DNA from: Archangium lipolyticum
GTDB taxonomy: Bacteria; Myxococcota; Myxococcia; Myxococcales; Myxococcaceae
Length of the DNA: 64,000 nt
Direction of reading: 5' to 3'
Assembly: GCF_024623785.1 (NCBI RefSeq)
Contig: NZ_JANKBZ010000024.1
Coordinates: 62,001-126,000 of the forward strand
How positions within the stretch are numbered: position 1 is the first letter of the stretch; each line of letters opens with the position of its first letter. Shown here in pieces: positions 35,728 through 45,462 of this stretch. The notes beneath the pieces are model-generated. The model did not search any database, was not told where the DNA came from, and saw only the letters and a list, made by a program, of their open reading frames with translations. Position numbers and translations under genes: made by a program.

Positions 35728-36369
35728 TCACGAAGCCGCGACGTGGAGGCGCGAGGAACCCGACCCCGAGGAGGCCGGTCCCGCCTGCCTCAACAGGTAC
35801 TCACGGATGGCCTCGTGGTCGGGCCTCGTCGACAGAAACACATCCAGGTCCGCGGCCTCCAACATCCCGACGTTGAGCACGTGCTTGCAGTAGCCCCAGT
35901 GCCCTGTCTCCCAGTACTGGATGCGCTCGTTGTAGACGCCGCGCCCCCACTCGCCGGGAGACAGGCGGAACAGCTCCTCGTGGCGCTGCCCCCGCGCCAT
36001 CCCGCTCCACTCGCGCGAGCCCGGCAGTCCCATCTTGCCGTGGTCGAGCAGCACCCGGACGCCAGCCTCCACCTGCTCGACGCGGAAGGCCTCCACCTCG
36101 ACGAAGTGCTTGCCCCTGCGCACGTCCGTCCACTGGCGAGGCAGGAAGCCGCGCTGCTCGGAGAAGTAGACGTGGTGCAGCCGGAACGAGGCGTCCTCGG
36201 GCTGAGTCCAGACCTTGGGAAGCACCAGGGCCGGGGGCGTCGCGTTGCGCGTCCGCGCGCCGGGTCCTCCACGAGATTCCTTCGTCCACTCGGTCGTGAG
36301 CAGTTGGACGACCAGCCCGGAGACCCGGGTGTCCTCGTGGGGAGTGCGCCTGCTTCGATGCCTGGCCAT
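35728..36369 (-). CDS. Conserved hypothetical protein
   Basis: A 213-residue protein not recognised. The ATG at 36369 is taken (M-A-R-H-R-S-R-R); a GTG at 36405 would add 12 residues. It has a basic N-terminus and an Arg/Trp/His-rich body (S-R-E-W-S-G-M-A-R-G, Y-W-E-T-G-H-W-G-Y-C-K-H-V-L-N) and ends in a Ser/Gly tail. No signal peptide or membrane helix. Codon usage matches the host. The 249 bases before it hold no gene that I can support. Confidence 0.6.
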   Translation of the reverse strand: MARHRSRRTPHEDTRVSGLVVQLLTTEWTKESRGGPGARTRNATPPALVLPKVWTQPEDASFRLHHVYFSEQRGFLPRQWTDVRRGKHFVEVEAFRVEQVEAGVRVLLDHGKMGLPGSREWSGMARGQRHEELFRLSPGEWGRGVYNERIQYWETGHWGYCKHVLNVGMLEAADLDVFLSTRPDHEAIREYLLRQAGPASSGSGSSRLHVAAS

Positions 36370-36618
36370 GATGTGGTTCCCAGATGGGGCGTGAACCCAG
36401 AACACACGAAGGGCCCCCTGCCCTCATGATTCCCCGGGGACGTACCCACCCGGCCCTCCCCTTACAGGCCCAGATATATCGGCAACACACGCAATACCGG
36501 CAATCCCCCCTCGGCACTTTCCCGAGCGTCGTGCGCGCTCCGCGTCGGAGGACCAACAGTGCGCACCCCGTCCGCCACGATTCCCAGAGCGCACGAGGAT
36601 GAGAAGACCAGCCCCATT

Positions 36619-36908
36619 CTACTCCGGGTGCGGTCCGCCTTCATCCAGGAGTCCGCGGAGGTGCTCGCAGAGCTTCGCGGTGCCGCGCACGGCCTCGGGG
36701 AAGCCCTCACCGAAGGTCTGGAAGTCGTGGATCATCTCCGGCCACACCTCCAGGTGCGTCCGGACGCCCGCGGCCCGCGCCTTCTCGACGATGCGGTGTG
36801 CGTCGATTTGAAGCTCCACCCGGGCCGCAGCGGTCCCCGCTTCATGCGTCGCGCGGCCGTGGCGAAGCTCGTGCCCACCAGTGTCGACAGGATGGAGAGG
36901 CGTCCCAT
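36619..36908 (-). pseudogene. Alpha/beta hydrolase remnant with large internal deletion
   Basis: Two fragments of one gene. From 36908 the frame reads M-G-R-L-S-I-L-S-T-L-V-G and R-G-P-L-R-P-G-W-S-F, the N-terminus of hormone-sensitive-lipase-like alpha/beta hydrolases. From about 36819, in another frame, it reads A-H-R-I-V-E-K-A-R-A-A-G-V and L-E-V-W-P-E-M-I-H-D-F-Q, the C-terminal catalytic-His region of such enzymes, ending at 36619. The core with G-D-S-A-G-G is absent, so about 200 codons have been lost. The join lies around 36805-36830. Function is certainly lost unless the short C-terminal part is reused. Confidence 0.75.
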
Positions 36909-36984
36909 GTATGTGTTTCCCCCCGAGGTGCCTCCGTACTGTGCACCAGTTCGGGGCCGCGGGGGGAACCCGGGATGCTTTATA

Positions 36985-37018
36985 CCCTCACCCCGTCCCT
37001 CTCCCAGAGGGAGAGGGG
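36985..37018. repeat. CCCTCTCCC palindromic element, copy 2
   Basis: A 34-base copy in reverse orientation relative to the one at 35655, beginning CCCTCACCCCGT and containing CTCTCCC-AGA-GGGAGAG. It lies between the hydrolase remnant and the stop of the glutathionyl-hydroquinone-reductase-like gene. Confidence 0.75.
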
Positions 37019-37030
37019 TTGGGTTGTGGC

Positions 37031-38032
37031 TCAGTGGCGCGTGATTCCCGGTGCCGGTGCCAACATCCTCGGGCCCAGCCGGTCCCGGTTGTGCGGCGCC
37101 AACAGGTCCACCGCCGGCCCCATCGGGATGATGCGCGAGGGGTTCACCGTGTCCTGGCTCCAGTAGTAGTGCACCTTGATGTGGTCGACGTTCGTCGTCT
37201 CCGCGAAGCCGGGCGTCTGGTACAGGTCCAACAGGTAGTTCCACAGGTTGGGGTAGTCCTGGAGCCGCGACAGGTTGCACTTGAAGTGCGAGTAGTAGAC
37301 CAGGTCGAAGCGCACCAGCGTCGTGTAGAAGCAGATGTCCGCCTCCGTGAGCACCTCGCCGCACAGGTAGCGCTGCCGGTCCAGCACCCCCTCCCAGTGC
37401 TCCAGCGCGGAGAACAGCTCACGGCATGCCAGCTCGTACGCCCCCTGGCTCGTCGCGAAGCCCGCCTTGTAGACCCCGTTGTTCACCGGCTCGTAGAGCG
37501 CGTCGATGGTGGCGTCCACCTGGTCGCGCAGCCCCTCCGGCCACAGCGTCACCGGATGCTCGGCGAACGCGTCGAACTCGGTGTCCAGCATCCGCAACAG
37601 CTCGCGCGATTCGTTGTTCACGATGGTCCGCTCGCGCGCGTCCCAGAGGATCGGCACCGTCACCCGCCCCGAGTAGTGCGGGTCCGCCCGCTGGTACAGC
37701 TCGCGCAGGAAGTGCGTGCCGTTGAGCTTGTCCTCGTTCGCGCGCGGATAGCAGCCCCCGAAGCGCCACCCGTCGCGCCCCATCCTCGGGTCCGCCACCG
37801 TGACGCCCACCGCCCCATCCAGCCCCTTCAGCTTGCGGATGATGAGCGTGCGCGACGCCCACGGGCAGGCATACGAGACATACAGGTGATAGCGGCCCGC
37901 TTCCGCCGGGAAGCGTCCTTCTCCGCTCGCCGAGACCCTGTCATGGAAGCGCGTTCGTGGACGCACGAAGCGTCCGGCCTCGTCCGGGGCGTACCAGTCC
38001 GTACGCCACTCTCCGTCCAGCAACATTCCCAC
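37031..38032 (-). CDS. Glutathionyl-hydroquinone reductase-like glutathione S-transferase
   Basis: A 333-residue protein of the Xi/YqjG class. The active-site motif is S-Y-A-C-P-W-A-S-R-T (Cys56), followed by V-A-D-P-R-M-G-R-D-G-W and Y-x-R-A-N-E, and a C-terminal helical domain with C-x-x-L-F-S-A-L-x-x-W-E and L-T-E-A-D. These enzymes reduce glutathionyl-hydroquinones, releasing oxidised glutathione. Start is GTG 38032 with GAGGTGA 6 bases upstream; an ATG lies two codons later. No obvious operon partner. Confidence 0.92.
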   Translation of the reverse strand: MGMLLDGEWRTDWYAPDEAGRFVRPRTRFHDRVSASGEGRFPAEAGRYHLYVSYACPWASRTLIIRKLKGLDGAVGVTVADPRMGRDGWRFGGCYPRANEDKLNGTHFLRELYQRADPHYSGRVTVPILWDARERTIVNNESRELLRMLDTEFDAFAEHPVTLWPEGLRDQVDATIDALYEPVNNGVYKAGFATSQGAYELACRELFSALEHWEGVLDRQRYLCGEVLTEADICFYTTLVRFDLVYYSHFKCNLSRLQDYPNLWNYLLDLYQTPGFAETTNVDHIKVHYYWSQDTVNPSRIIPMGPAVDLLAPHNRDRLGPRMLAPAPGITRH

Positions 38033-38129
38033 GAGAGTTCACCTCCGTGTGTCGAACTCTCGGCACGCCGCGTCAGCAGGACAACCACCCCAGCTTCCGG
38101 GAAGCCTGGAGCGAGCCCGCCCGGCCCCC

Positions 38130-41100
38130 CTATGTCCGGGAGGGCTGGTGCGCCAGCTCCGGTCCGCCTGCCTGGAGTGCATCCAGGAGCATCCGCGCCT
38201 CCCAGAGGTCGACCGAATCCCCGCCCGCCCTGGACCGCGCGTAGGCCCGTGACAGCAGACGTCTCGCCACCTTCCGCCGGCCATGGTCCCGCAGCAGGCG
38301 GCTCAGCCCCACCGTCGCGCGCAGCTCCAGGAGCCCGGCCTCCTGATGGCGCGCGACCTCGATGGCCTGGAGGAAGGCCCGCCCCGCCTCATGCTCCTTC
38401 CCCTCCAGCCGCAGCAGCTCGCCCCGCACGCGGTGCAACTCCGGCTCTCCTGCATGCTCCCCAAGGGTCTTCATCACCTCCAGCGCCTCGTGCGCCACCT
38501 CCAGCCCCTCCCGCCCCCGTCCCAGCCGCCAGAGGCTCTCCGCGAGCAGCCCCAGGTTGTAGGCCATCCCTCCTCGAATCCCCTGCCCCCTCCAGAGCAC
38601 GAACGCCTCACGAATGACCTCGCTCCCCTCCCGGGTCCTTCCCTGCTCGGACCAGCACCATCCCGTGAGGATCCTCGACCAGAGCCACCAGACCTTGTAG
38701 TCCTGCTCCCGGGAGAGTTCCGCGGCCCGCTCCGCCCACTTCAGGCAGTCCCGCACGTCATGGCGGACCTGACAGGCCAGGGCGACGTAGGTCATCGCAT
38801 ACGCCTGGGTATGGGGATGGCGGACGCGTCCGGCCAGCTCCAGCGCTTCGCCGCCATGCTGGCGGGCCTGCGCGCACTCGCCGAGGACAGACTCGATGAC
38901 GGACCCGAAGGCCAGCGCCGCGGTCCTCGGTTCGCATCCGTGCTGGAGGGCCATCCGCTCGAGCTGCTCGAGCTCCAGAGGCACCGAGGCCACGGCGCGC
39001 TCGATGTGCATCAGGGCCGCCCTCGGCTGCCCCCAGGTGAAGAGGCAGGTGCCCATCATCCGGTGGCCCACCGAGCACAGCTCCGGGCTGTGCTGGCGCT
39101 CTCCCACGTCCGCGAACATGCCCGCCAGCTCCCAGACGCGCCCGAACTCCGCCCGCGCATACGCGAAGGCGAGGGGCGCCCAGTAGGACAGCTCCGTTCG
39201 CGGCAGTTCCTCGCCCAGCTTCCTGAAGAGCTCGCGGATCCGGGAGAAGAGCCGTTCCAGCTCGGGCGAGTCGAAGCGATGCAGGTGCGTCAGCGGAATG
39301 GACAGCGCGCTCAGCAGATTCAGCTCCTCGAGCAGGCGCTGGCGGTCATCCGTCAGGTACGGCAACAGCTTGAGCGCCTGTTCGAGCTGGTGCTTCGCCT
39401 CCACGAACGCCGAGCGCTGGCTGGCGAGCTGTCCGGCCCGGACACCGTAGCGGATGGCCGGACCGGCCTCTCCCGCTTCCATGTAATGTTGGGCGAGCAC
39501 CTGCGGCCGCGTCTTCCCCACCTCGGGGAAGCGCTCCTCCAGGACCCGTGCGATGTGCCGGTGGTGCTGCCTGCGGACATGGCGTGGAAGGGATTGCCAC
39601 GCCGCCTCCTGGATGAGCACGTGCCGGAACTGGTACCCGGGCTCGCCACCCGCCCCCGTCTCCTCTTGGAGCAGTCCCGCCTCCATCAACCCCAGGAGCT
39701 CGCGTTCCAGCGAGGTGTCCTCCCGCCCCGTCAGCGCCGCCAGCAGGGCCCGCGAGAAGTCGCGCCCCACCACGGCGCACAGCTGGGCCAGTGCCTTCTG
39801 GCGCGAGGGCAGCAGGTCCAACCGCGCCAGCAACAACTCGTGCAGGGTGACCGGGATGGACGCCTCCGCCCCGCCCTCCAGCACCATGCGCGTCATCTCC
39901 TCGATGAAGAGCGGGATGCCATCCGTCCTGCTCACCAGCCGTTGCACCGTCTCCTCTGGCAGCGAGCGCTCCCGGGCCACCTCCTTCGCCAGCATCGCCG
40001 CGAGCCCCGCCGGCAGCCGCTCCAACGCGAGCCGGTGGAACCACGGCCACTGGGGCCAGCGCGGCTGGAGCTCCGGTCGGGTGCTGAGGACGACGAGGAG
40101 CCGCGCCTCACCCACGCGCTCCAGGAGGAAGCCCAGGAACTCGAGCAGGCCGGAGTCGGCCCAGTGCAGATCCTCCACGACCAGCAGCGTCGGTGTCTGA
40201 CGGCAAGCGCCACTCAACATGACGCGTACCAGCGTCTCGAAGGTCTTCTCCTTGCGCTCCTCGGGCGTGAGCTGAAGGACGGGCGAGTCCTCGGGCACGG
40301 GCAGCGCCAGCAGCAGCCCCAGCAGGTGCGTGTCCTCCCGGGACAGACCCATCGGCCGGAGCCGCTCCTCCAGCTCGCGCATGCTCCGCGGAGGAGACGC
40401 CTCCATTCCGAAGCGCGCCACGTTCTGGAGCAGCCCGATGACCGGGTGCAGGGCGTGCGTGCTGAACCGGGACCAGCACTGCACGCGCAGCAGCAGGGGT
40501 GACTCTGGCGCCACCCGCTCGCACAGCGCCTGGATGAGGCGGGACTTGCCGATGCCCGCCTCGCCGCTCACCAGCACGAAGGCGCCCCGCCCGCTCCGGG
40601 CCTGCTCCCACAGCGCCTCGAGCCGCTCCAGCTCCCGCTCCCGTCCCACCAGCGGCGACAGGCGCACGGCCCCGAGTGCCCGGGTGAACCGCGAGTCCCC
40701 CTCCCGCTCGCGCAGCACGCGGTGGACCTCGAGCCGCACGGGCCCCGACAGCCCCTCGAAGAGGTGGGAGCCGAGCGGCTCGGTGTCGAAGGCCCCGCGC
40801 ACGAGCTTCCAGGACGTCTCGCCGAGGACGACGCCTCCGGGCTCCGCCAGGCGGGAGAGCCACGCGGCCACCTTCGGCGCCTCGCCCTGCAACGCGCGCG
40901 TCCCCACCGCCATCAGGTCCGTGTGGATGCCGGCCCGCACCGACAGGCCCGCGAGCGGCAGGTGCGGCAGCTCGCGCCGCAGGGTGTCGCGCAGCTCCCG
41001 GGTGAGGCCCAGCCCGGCATGCACCGCGCGCTCCGAGTCGTCCTCCCGTCCTCGCGAGGAGCCGAAGCTCGCGAGCACCTCGCCTCCCATCGACATCGCC

Positions 41101-42287
41101 ACGGAGCCGCCATGCCGCTCGATGACCTCCGCGCAGGCCCCGTGGAAGACCGTCTCCAGCTCGCTCACGTCCTCGGCGTCGAGCGACGCGTTCCCCTGGG
41201 CGAGTCCCGACAGGAGGATGGCCACCAGCGTCACCTGCCGGCGATCGGGCGAGGCGGTCCGCGACGGCTCGCCCTCGGGGCGGAGCCGGGCCCTCAGCTC
41301 GCGCAGCTCCTCGCGCAGCTCCAGCGCCGAGCGGAAGCGCCGCGCCGGGTCCTTGGCGAGTGCCGTGGCCAGCAGCGCCTCCACTTCCCGAGGCACCTCC
41401 GGCCGGCACGCCCGCACCGGAGGCACCGGCTCGGGAGAAATCACCCAGTCACGCAGCCCGGCGAGCGTGTCACTCGCGTGGAGCAGCCCGCCGGTCAGCA
41501 TCTCGTGGAGCACCACCCCCGCCGCCCAGACATCCGTGCGCGCATCCTGGGGCTCGCCCCGCCACTGCTCCGGCGCCATGTAGGCCGGCGTTCCCGAGGA
41601 GGGCAGGTGCGGCGCGTCCCCGGCACCGGCCAGCGTGAGGTGCGACAGGCCGAAGTCGAGCAGCTTCACCCCGCCCTGCCGCGTGAGGAAGACGTTGCTG
41701 GGCTTGAGATCGCGGTGGACGAGCTGCCGCTCGTGCGCGTGCGCCAGGCCCGCGGTGATGCCCTCCAGGATGTCCAGCGAGCGCCCGACCTCCAGCGTGC
41801 CCCGCTTCAACAACGCGGCGAGCGACTCGCCCTCCAGACACTCCATCACCAGGAAGGGAAGGCCCGGTCCCCCGGGGGTCCCGTACCACTCGGACACGTC
41901 GAAGATGCGGACGATGTTCTCGTGGTCCAGCCTCGCCACCGCCCGCGCTTCCCGCAGCGCATCCTCCTCCTGGCCCGAGCGGGACAGGAGGAACTTGAGC
42001 GCCACCTCGCGGTGCAGCACCTCGTCGCGCGCGCGGAACACCTGCCCCATCCCGCCTCTCCCCATCCACTCCAGGACGCTGTACCGGCGGCCATCCGAGC
42101 CCCCGAGCCGCTCCCCGGGCTCTGGCAGCCGGTGCTTCGGCTCGGCGATGAGCACCCGCCTCAGGAACGAGTCCTCGGACCCAGCCTCCTCGCGGAGGGA
42201 GCCGTCCGACCTCCTGAGCTGAACCTCCTGCCCGGACATCCCCAAGTCGTCCCCGCTCATTTCCGAGTCCCCCAGCGCCTCCCACAT
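38130..42287 (-). CDS. Ser/Thr kinase / degenerate cyclase / AAA ATPase / TPR signalling protein
   Basis: A 1385-residue protein. Kinase domain about 68-335 is complete: G-R-G-G-M-G-Q-V-F (76-84), Lys98, H-R-D-L-K-P-S-N (191-198), D-F-G (211-213), A-P-E (238-240). Residues about 350-525 resemble a class III adenylate/guanylate cyclase domain, but the metal-binding Asp positions are lost (A-I-L-L-S-G where F-x-D-x-x-G is expected; G-G-E-V-L-A-S-F-G where G-D is expected). ATPase follows (Walker A G-E-A-G-I-G-K-S about 575, Walker B V-V-E-D-L-H-W-A-D about 702), then TPR-like helices from about 900 to the end. No membrane helix. Start at 42287 lies behind GAAGGGGGG. Such proteins relay signals in myxobacterial development; targets unknown. 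Confidence 0.93.
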   Translation of the reverse strand: MWEALGDSEMSGDDLGMSGQEVQLRRSDGSLREEAGSEDSFLRRVLIAEPKHRLPEPGERLGGSDGRRYSVLEWMGRGGMGQVFRARDEVLHREVALKFLLSRSGQEEDALREARAVARLDHENIVRIFDVSEWYGTPGGPGLPFLVMECLEGESLAALLKRGTLEVGRSLDILEGITAGLAHAHERQLVHRDLKPSNVFLTRQGGVKLLDFGLSHLTLAGAGDAPHLPSSGTPAYMAPEQWRGEPQDARTDVWAAGVVLHEMLTGGLLHASDTLAGLRDWVISPEPVPPVRACRPEVPREVEALLATALAKDPARRFRSALELREELRELRARLRPEGEPSRTASPDRRQVTLVAILLSGLAQGNASLDAEDVSELETVFHGACAEVIERHGGSVAMSMGGEVLASFGSSRGREDDSERAVHAGLGLTRELRDTLRRELPHLPLAGLSVRAGIHTDLMAVGTRALQGEAPKVAAWLSRLAEPGGVVLGETSWKLVRGAFDTEPLGSHLFEGLSGPVRLEVHRVLREREGDSRFTRALGAVRLSPLVGRERELERLEALWEQARSGRGAFVLVSGEAGIGKSRLIQALCERVAPESPLLLRVQCWSRFSTHALHPVIGLLQNVARFGMEASPPRSMRELEERLRPMGLSREDTHLLGLLLALPVPEDSPVLQLTPEERKEKTFETLVRVMLSGACRQTPTLLVVEDLHWADSGLLEFLGFLLERVGEARLLVVLSTRPELQPRWPQWPWFHRLALERLPAGLAAMLAKEVARERSLPEETVQRLVSRTDGIPLFIEEMTRMVLEGGAEASIPVTLHELLLARLDLLPSRQKALAQLCAVVGRDFSRALLAALTGREDTSLERELLGLMEAGLLQEETGAGGEPGYQFRHVLIQEAAWQSLPRHVRRQHHRHIARVLEERFPEVGKTRPQVLAQHYMEAGEAGPAIRYGVRAGQLASQRSAFVEAKHQLEQALKLLPYLTDDRQRLLEELNLLSALSIPLTHLHRFDSPELERLFSRIRELFRKLGEELPRTELSYWAPLAFAYARAEFGRVWELAGMFADVGERQHSPELCSVGHRMMGTCLFTWGQPRAALMHIERAVASVPLELEQLERMALQHGCEPRTAALAFGSVIESVLGECAQARQHGGEALELAGRVRHPHTQAYAMTYVALACQVRHDVRDCLKWAERAAELSREQDYKVWWLWSRILTGWCWSEQGRTREGSEVIREAFVLWRGQGIRGGMAYNLGLLAESLWRLGRGREGLEVAHEALEVMKTLGEHAGEPELHRVRGELLRLEGKEHEAGRAFLQAIEVARHQEAGLLELRATVGLSRLLRDHGRRKVARRLLSRAYARSRAGGDSVDLWEARMLLDALQAGGPELAHQPSRT

Positions 42288-42362
42288 GTTCCCCCCTTCT
42301 CAAGGTGGAGAGGCCCCGCGGAAGCCGTGAGGATGGAGACTGCCCGACCGCCCCCCTGGCTC

Positions 42363-42415
42363 GGAAACACCTCCGGGCGCGGTGAAACACCGTGAAACAT
42401 TCCCGGCGGGAAACA
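42363..42415 (+). promoter_or_regulatory. Activator-site array upstream of sqr
   Basis: Contains TGAAACA at 42383-42389 and 42393-42399 (10-base spacing, one helical turn) and GGAAACA at 42363-42369 and 42409-42415. It lies 38-90 bases upstream of the sigma-54 -24 element at 42453, the usual place for enhancer-binding-protein sites. The same heptamer recurs around the adjacent activator gene and before the dioxygenase gene. Confidence 0.75.
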
Positions 42416-42452
42416 TCGCCCACCAACACTCCGACCGCCTTGCGCCGGACAA

Positions 42453-42468
42453 TGGCATGAGGTCTGCA
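42453..42468 (+). promoter_or_regulatory. Sigma-54 promoter of sqr
   Basis: TGGCATGAGGTCTGCA has GG and GC separated by 10 bases, matching the TGGCAC-N5-TTGC consensus at -24/-12. Transcription would start near 42480, about 77 bases before the ATG of the sulfide:quinone oxidoreductase gene. Confidence 0.75.
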
Positions 42469-42556
42469 ACCCCTCATCGCGTGTTCGTGTCTCCATGACG
42501 GGGATACCGTTGAGGATTCGAAGGCCACGATTGCCCCGGAGGGGCGGGAGGACGAG

Positions 42557-43834
<1,278 letters not shown>

Positions 43835-43850
43835 CGGCCCTCCGGGGAGG

Positions 43851-43899
43851 CGTTTCAGGCACGGAGCGGTTATGAAACGGGTTGAAACACGGTGTTTCA
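43851..43899. promoter_or_regulatory. Activator-site array before the sigma-54 activator gene
   Basis: CGTTTCA (43851-43857), TGAAACG (43873-43879), TGAAACA (43883-43889) and TGTTTCA (43893-43899) share the heptamer seen before sqr and the dioxygenase gene. The last two form a perfect 7-3-7 palindrome, just before the activator ATG at 43913, suggesting autoregulation. I found no -24/-12 promoter here. Confidence 0.7.
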
Positions 43900-43912
43900 C
43901 CCCGTCCGCCCC

Positions 43913-45214
43913 ATGCCCGCCTCGCGCCCTCCGCCCTCCTCTGGTTCCCCGCTGGTGCTTCCCGCCCTGGAGGCCCTCGCGGGTCCCGTGCTCCTCGTCG
44001 ACGCGCACCAGCGGGTGACGGCGGCCACGCCCGAGGCGGAGGCGCGCCTGGGCCCCGCCACCGTCCGTCCGGGGACACCCCTGGCGGAGGTGCTCTCGCT
44101 GCCCGAGGGAGCCAGGGGGTTCGAGACGCTGCTCTCGCAGGGCCGGCAGGTGGAGGCCACGTTGAAGGCGGGTGGACGGGCGCGCCGGGTGAGGGTGCGC
44201 GCCATCACCTTGAATCAAGGGGAGAAACGGCTCGGGTGGGCGGTGCTGGTGGGGGAGGAGGTGGAGGCGGTCGCGGAGGGCGAGGAGACGTTCCACGGCA
44301 TGTGGACGAGGGATCCGGGGATGAAGCGCCTCTTCCGCATCGTGGAGAAGGTGGCGCGCACCGAGTCCAGCGTGCTGGTGCGCGGCGAGTCCGGCGCGGG
44401 CAAGGAGCTGGTGGCCAACGCGCTGCACGCCATCTCCGAGAGGCGGAAGGGTCCCTTCCGCGCCATCAACTGCGCCGCCCTGCCCCCCAGCCTCCTGGAG
44501 AGTGAGCTGTTCGGCCACGTGCGCGGCGCCTTCACGGGCGCGGTGCGCGACAGCCCGGGCCACTTCCGCCTGGCGGATGGGGGCACGCTCTTCCTGGACG
44601 AGGTGGGGGAGATTCCCCTGGAGCTGCAGGGGAAGATGCTGCGGGTGCTGGAGACGCGCTCCATCATCCCCGTGGGAGGGCGCTCGCCGGTGCCGGTGAA
44701 CGTGCGCATCGTCGCCGCCACCCACCGGCCGCTGCGGCGCGAGGTGGAGGCGGGCCGCTTCCGCGCGGACCTGATGTACCGGCTGCGCGTGGTGCCGCTC
44801 TTCCTGCCACCGCTGCGCGAGCGCCGTGGGGACATCCTCCCGCTGGCGCGGCGCTTCCTCGACGAGCTGGAGCAGAACGGTCCGCGGCGGGTGGAGCGCT
44901 TCTCCCCCGGCGCCCGGCAGTTGCTGGAGTCCCACGGCTGGCCGGGCAACGTGCGCGAGCTACGCAACGTGATGGAGTACACGTACGTCATCGGAGAGGG
45001 CCCGGTGCTGCACGAGGCGGACCTGCCCCCCGAGTTCACCGAGCCGCGTCCGGCCATTCCGAGCCCCTCGGGAGACAACCACGACCCGGCCGGGCTCCGA
45101 GCCGCCCTGGCGCGAGCGGGAGGCAACCACACCGTCGCCGCGCGGATGCTGGGCATCAGCCGGGTGACCCTCTGGCGCCGTCTCAAGGCCGCGGGGGACA
45201 CCGCGAAGCGCTGA
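43913..45214 (+). CDS. Sigma-54-dependent activator of the sulfide cluster (FisR-like position)
   Basis: A 433-residue enhancer-binding protein. Residues about 20-125 look like a PAS-type sensor (G-P-V-L-L-V-D-A-H-Q-R-V). The AAA+ domain has Walker A G-E-S-G-A-G-K-E (about 160), the sigma-54 contact loop G-A-F-T-G-A (about 206) and Walker B T-L-F-L-D-E-V-G. A Fis-type helix-turn-helix ends the protein (H-T-V-A-A-R-M-L-G-I-S-R-V-T-L-W-R-R-L). In Cupriavidus, FisR senses sulfane sulfur through N-terminal cysteines and activates sqr-pdo; here the sensor region has no cysteine at all, the only one being in the AAA+ domain (I-N-C-A-A-L). ATG 43913 is chosen over GTG 43892, which lies inside the operator palindrome. 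Confidence 0.88.
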   Translation: MPASRPPPSSGSPLVLPALEALAGPVLLVDAHQRVTAATPEAEARLGPATVRPGTPLAEVLSLPEGARGFETLLSQGRQVEATLKAGGRARRVRVRAITLNQGEKRLGWAVLVGEEVEAVAEGEETFHGMWTRDPGMKRLFRIVEKVARTESSVLVRGESGAGKELVANALHAISERRKGPFRAINCAALPPSLLESELFGHVRGAFTGAVRDSPGHFRLADGGTLFLDEVGEIPLELQGKMLRVLETRSIIPVGGRSPVPVNVRIVAATHRPLRREVEAGRFRADLMYRLRVVPLFLPPLRERRGDILPLARRFLDELEQNGPRRVERFSPGARQLLESHGWPGNVRELRNVMEYTYVIGEGPVLHEADLPPEFTEPRPAIPSPSGDNHDPAGLRAALARAGGNHTVAARMLGISRVTLWRRLKAAGDTAKR

Positions 45215-45216
45215 AG

Positions 45217-45255
45217 CGTTTCAGGGTGTTTCAGGGAGTGTCACACGGTGTTTCA
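45217..45255 (+). promoter_or_regulatory. Activator-site array upstream of the persulfide dioxygenase gene
   Basis: CGTTTCA (45217-45223), TGTTTCA (45227-45233), a weak GTGTCA-type copy (45237-45243) and TGTTTCA (45249-45255). The first three are spaced by 10 bases. They are the reverse complement of the TGAAACA sites before sqr and lie about 145-185 bases upstream of the sigma-54 promoter at 45400. Confidence 0.75.
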
Positions 45256-45264
45256 GTGGTCATC

Positions 45265-45394
45265 CCCTCTCCCTCTGGGAGAGGGCCAGGGTGAGGGTCT
45301 TCCCAGCGTCATCCGCGCACCCCACGCTCCCCACGGGTCCACCGTGGCAGAGGGAAAACCCTCACCCCCGTCCCCTCTCCCAGAGGGAGAGGGG
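45265..45394. repeat. Inverted pair of CCCTCTCCC elements, copies 3 and 4
   Basis: A 33-base copy at 45265-45297 and a 36-base copy in opposite orientation at 45359-45394, separated by 61 bases. Each also folds on itself (CTCTCCC-TCT-GGGAGAG). The pair fills the space between the activator sites and the sigma-54 promoter of the dioxygenase gene. Confidence 0.8.
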
Positions 45395-45399
45395 TGCGC

Positions 45400-45415
45400 T
45401 GGCACGGTGCTCGCA
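45400..45415 (+). promoter_or_regulatory. Sigma-54 promoter of the dioxygenase-rhodanese-TauE genes
   Basis: TGGCACGGTGCTCGCA matches the -24/-12 consensus closely, with the 10-base GG-to-GC spacing. It starts 63 bases before the dioxygenase ATG. The three genes that follow are tightly packed and probably form one transcript from here. Confidence 0.8.
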
Positions 45416-45462
45416 ATCCGCCTCGGGAGAATCACAACCCCGACGGTGGAGGGCCCCTCGAG

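Noticed and set aside
36399-36618. Short open frames upstream of the hypothetical gene at 35728
   Set aside because: None has a ribosome site, a recognisable domain or codon usage that stands out from the other frames.
38283-42395. Two long plus-strand open frames (739 and 557 codons)
   Set aside because: Both lie opposite the 1385-residue kinase gene and show no motif, signal or ribosome site.
43835-43912. Search for a -24/-12 promoter before the activator gene
   Set aside because: Only TGAAACA-type sites were found. The gene may be read through from sqr or from a sigma-70 promoter that I cannot recognise.
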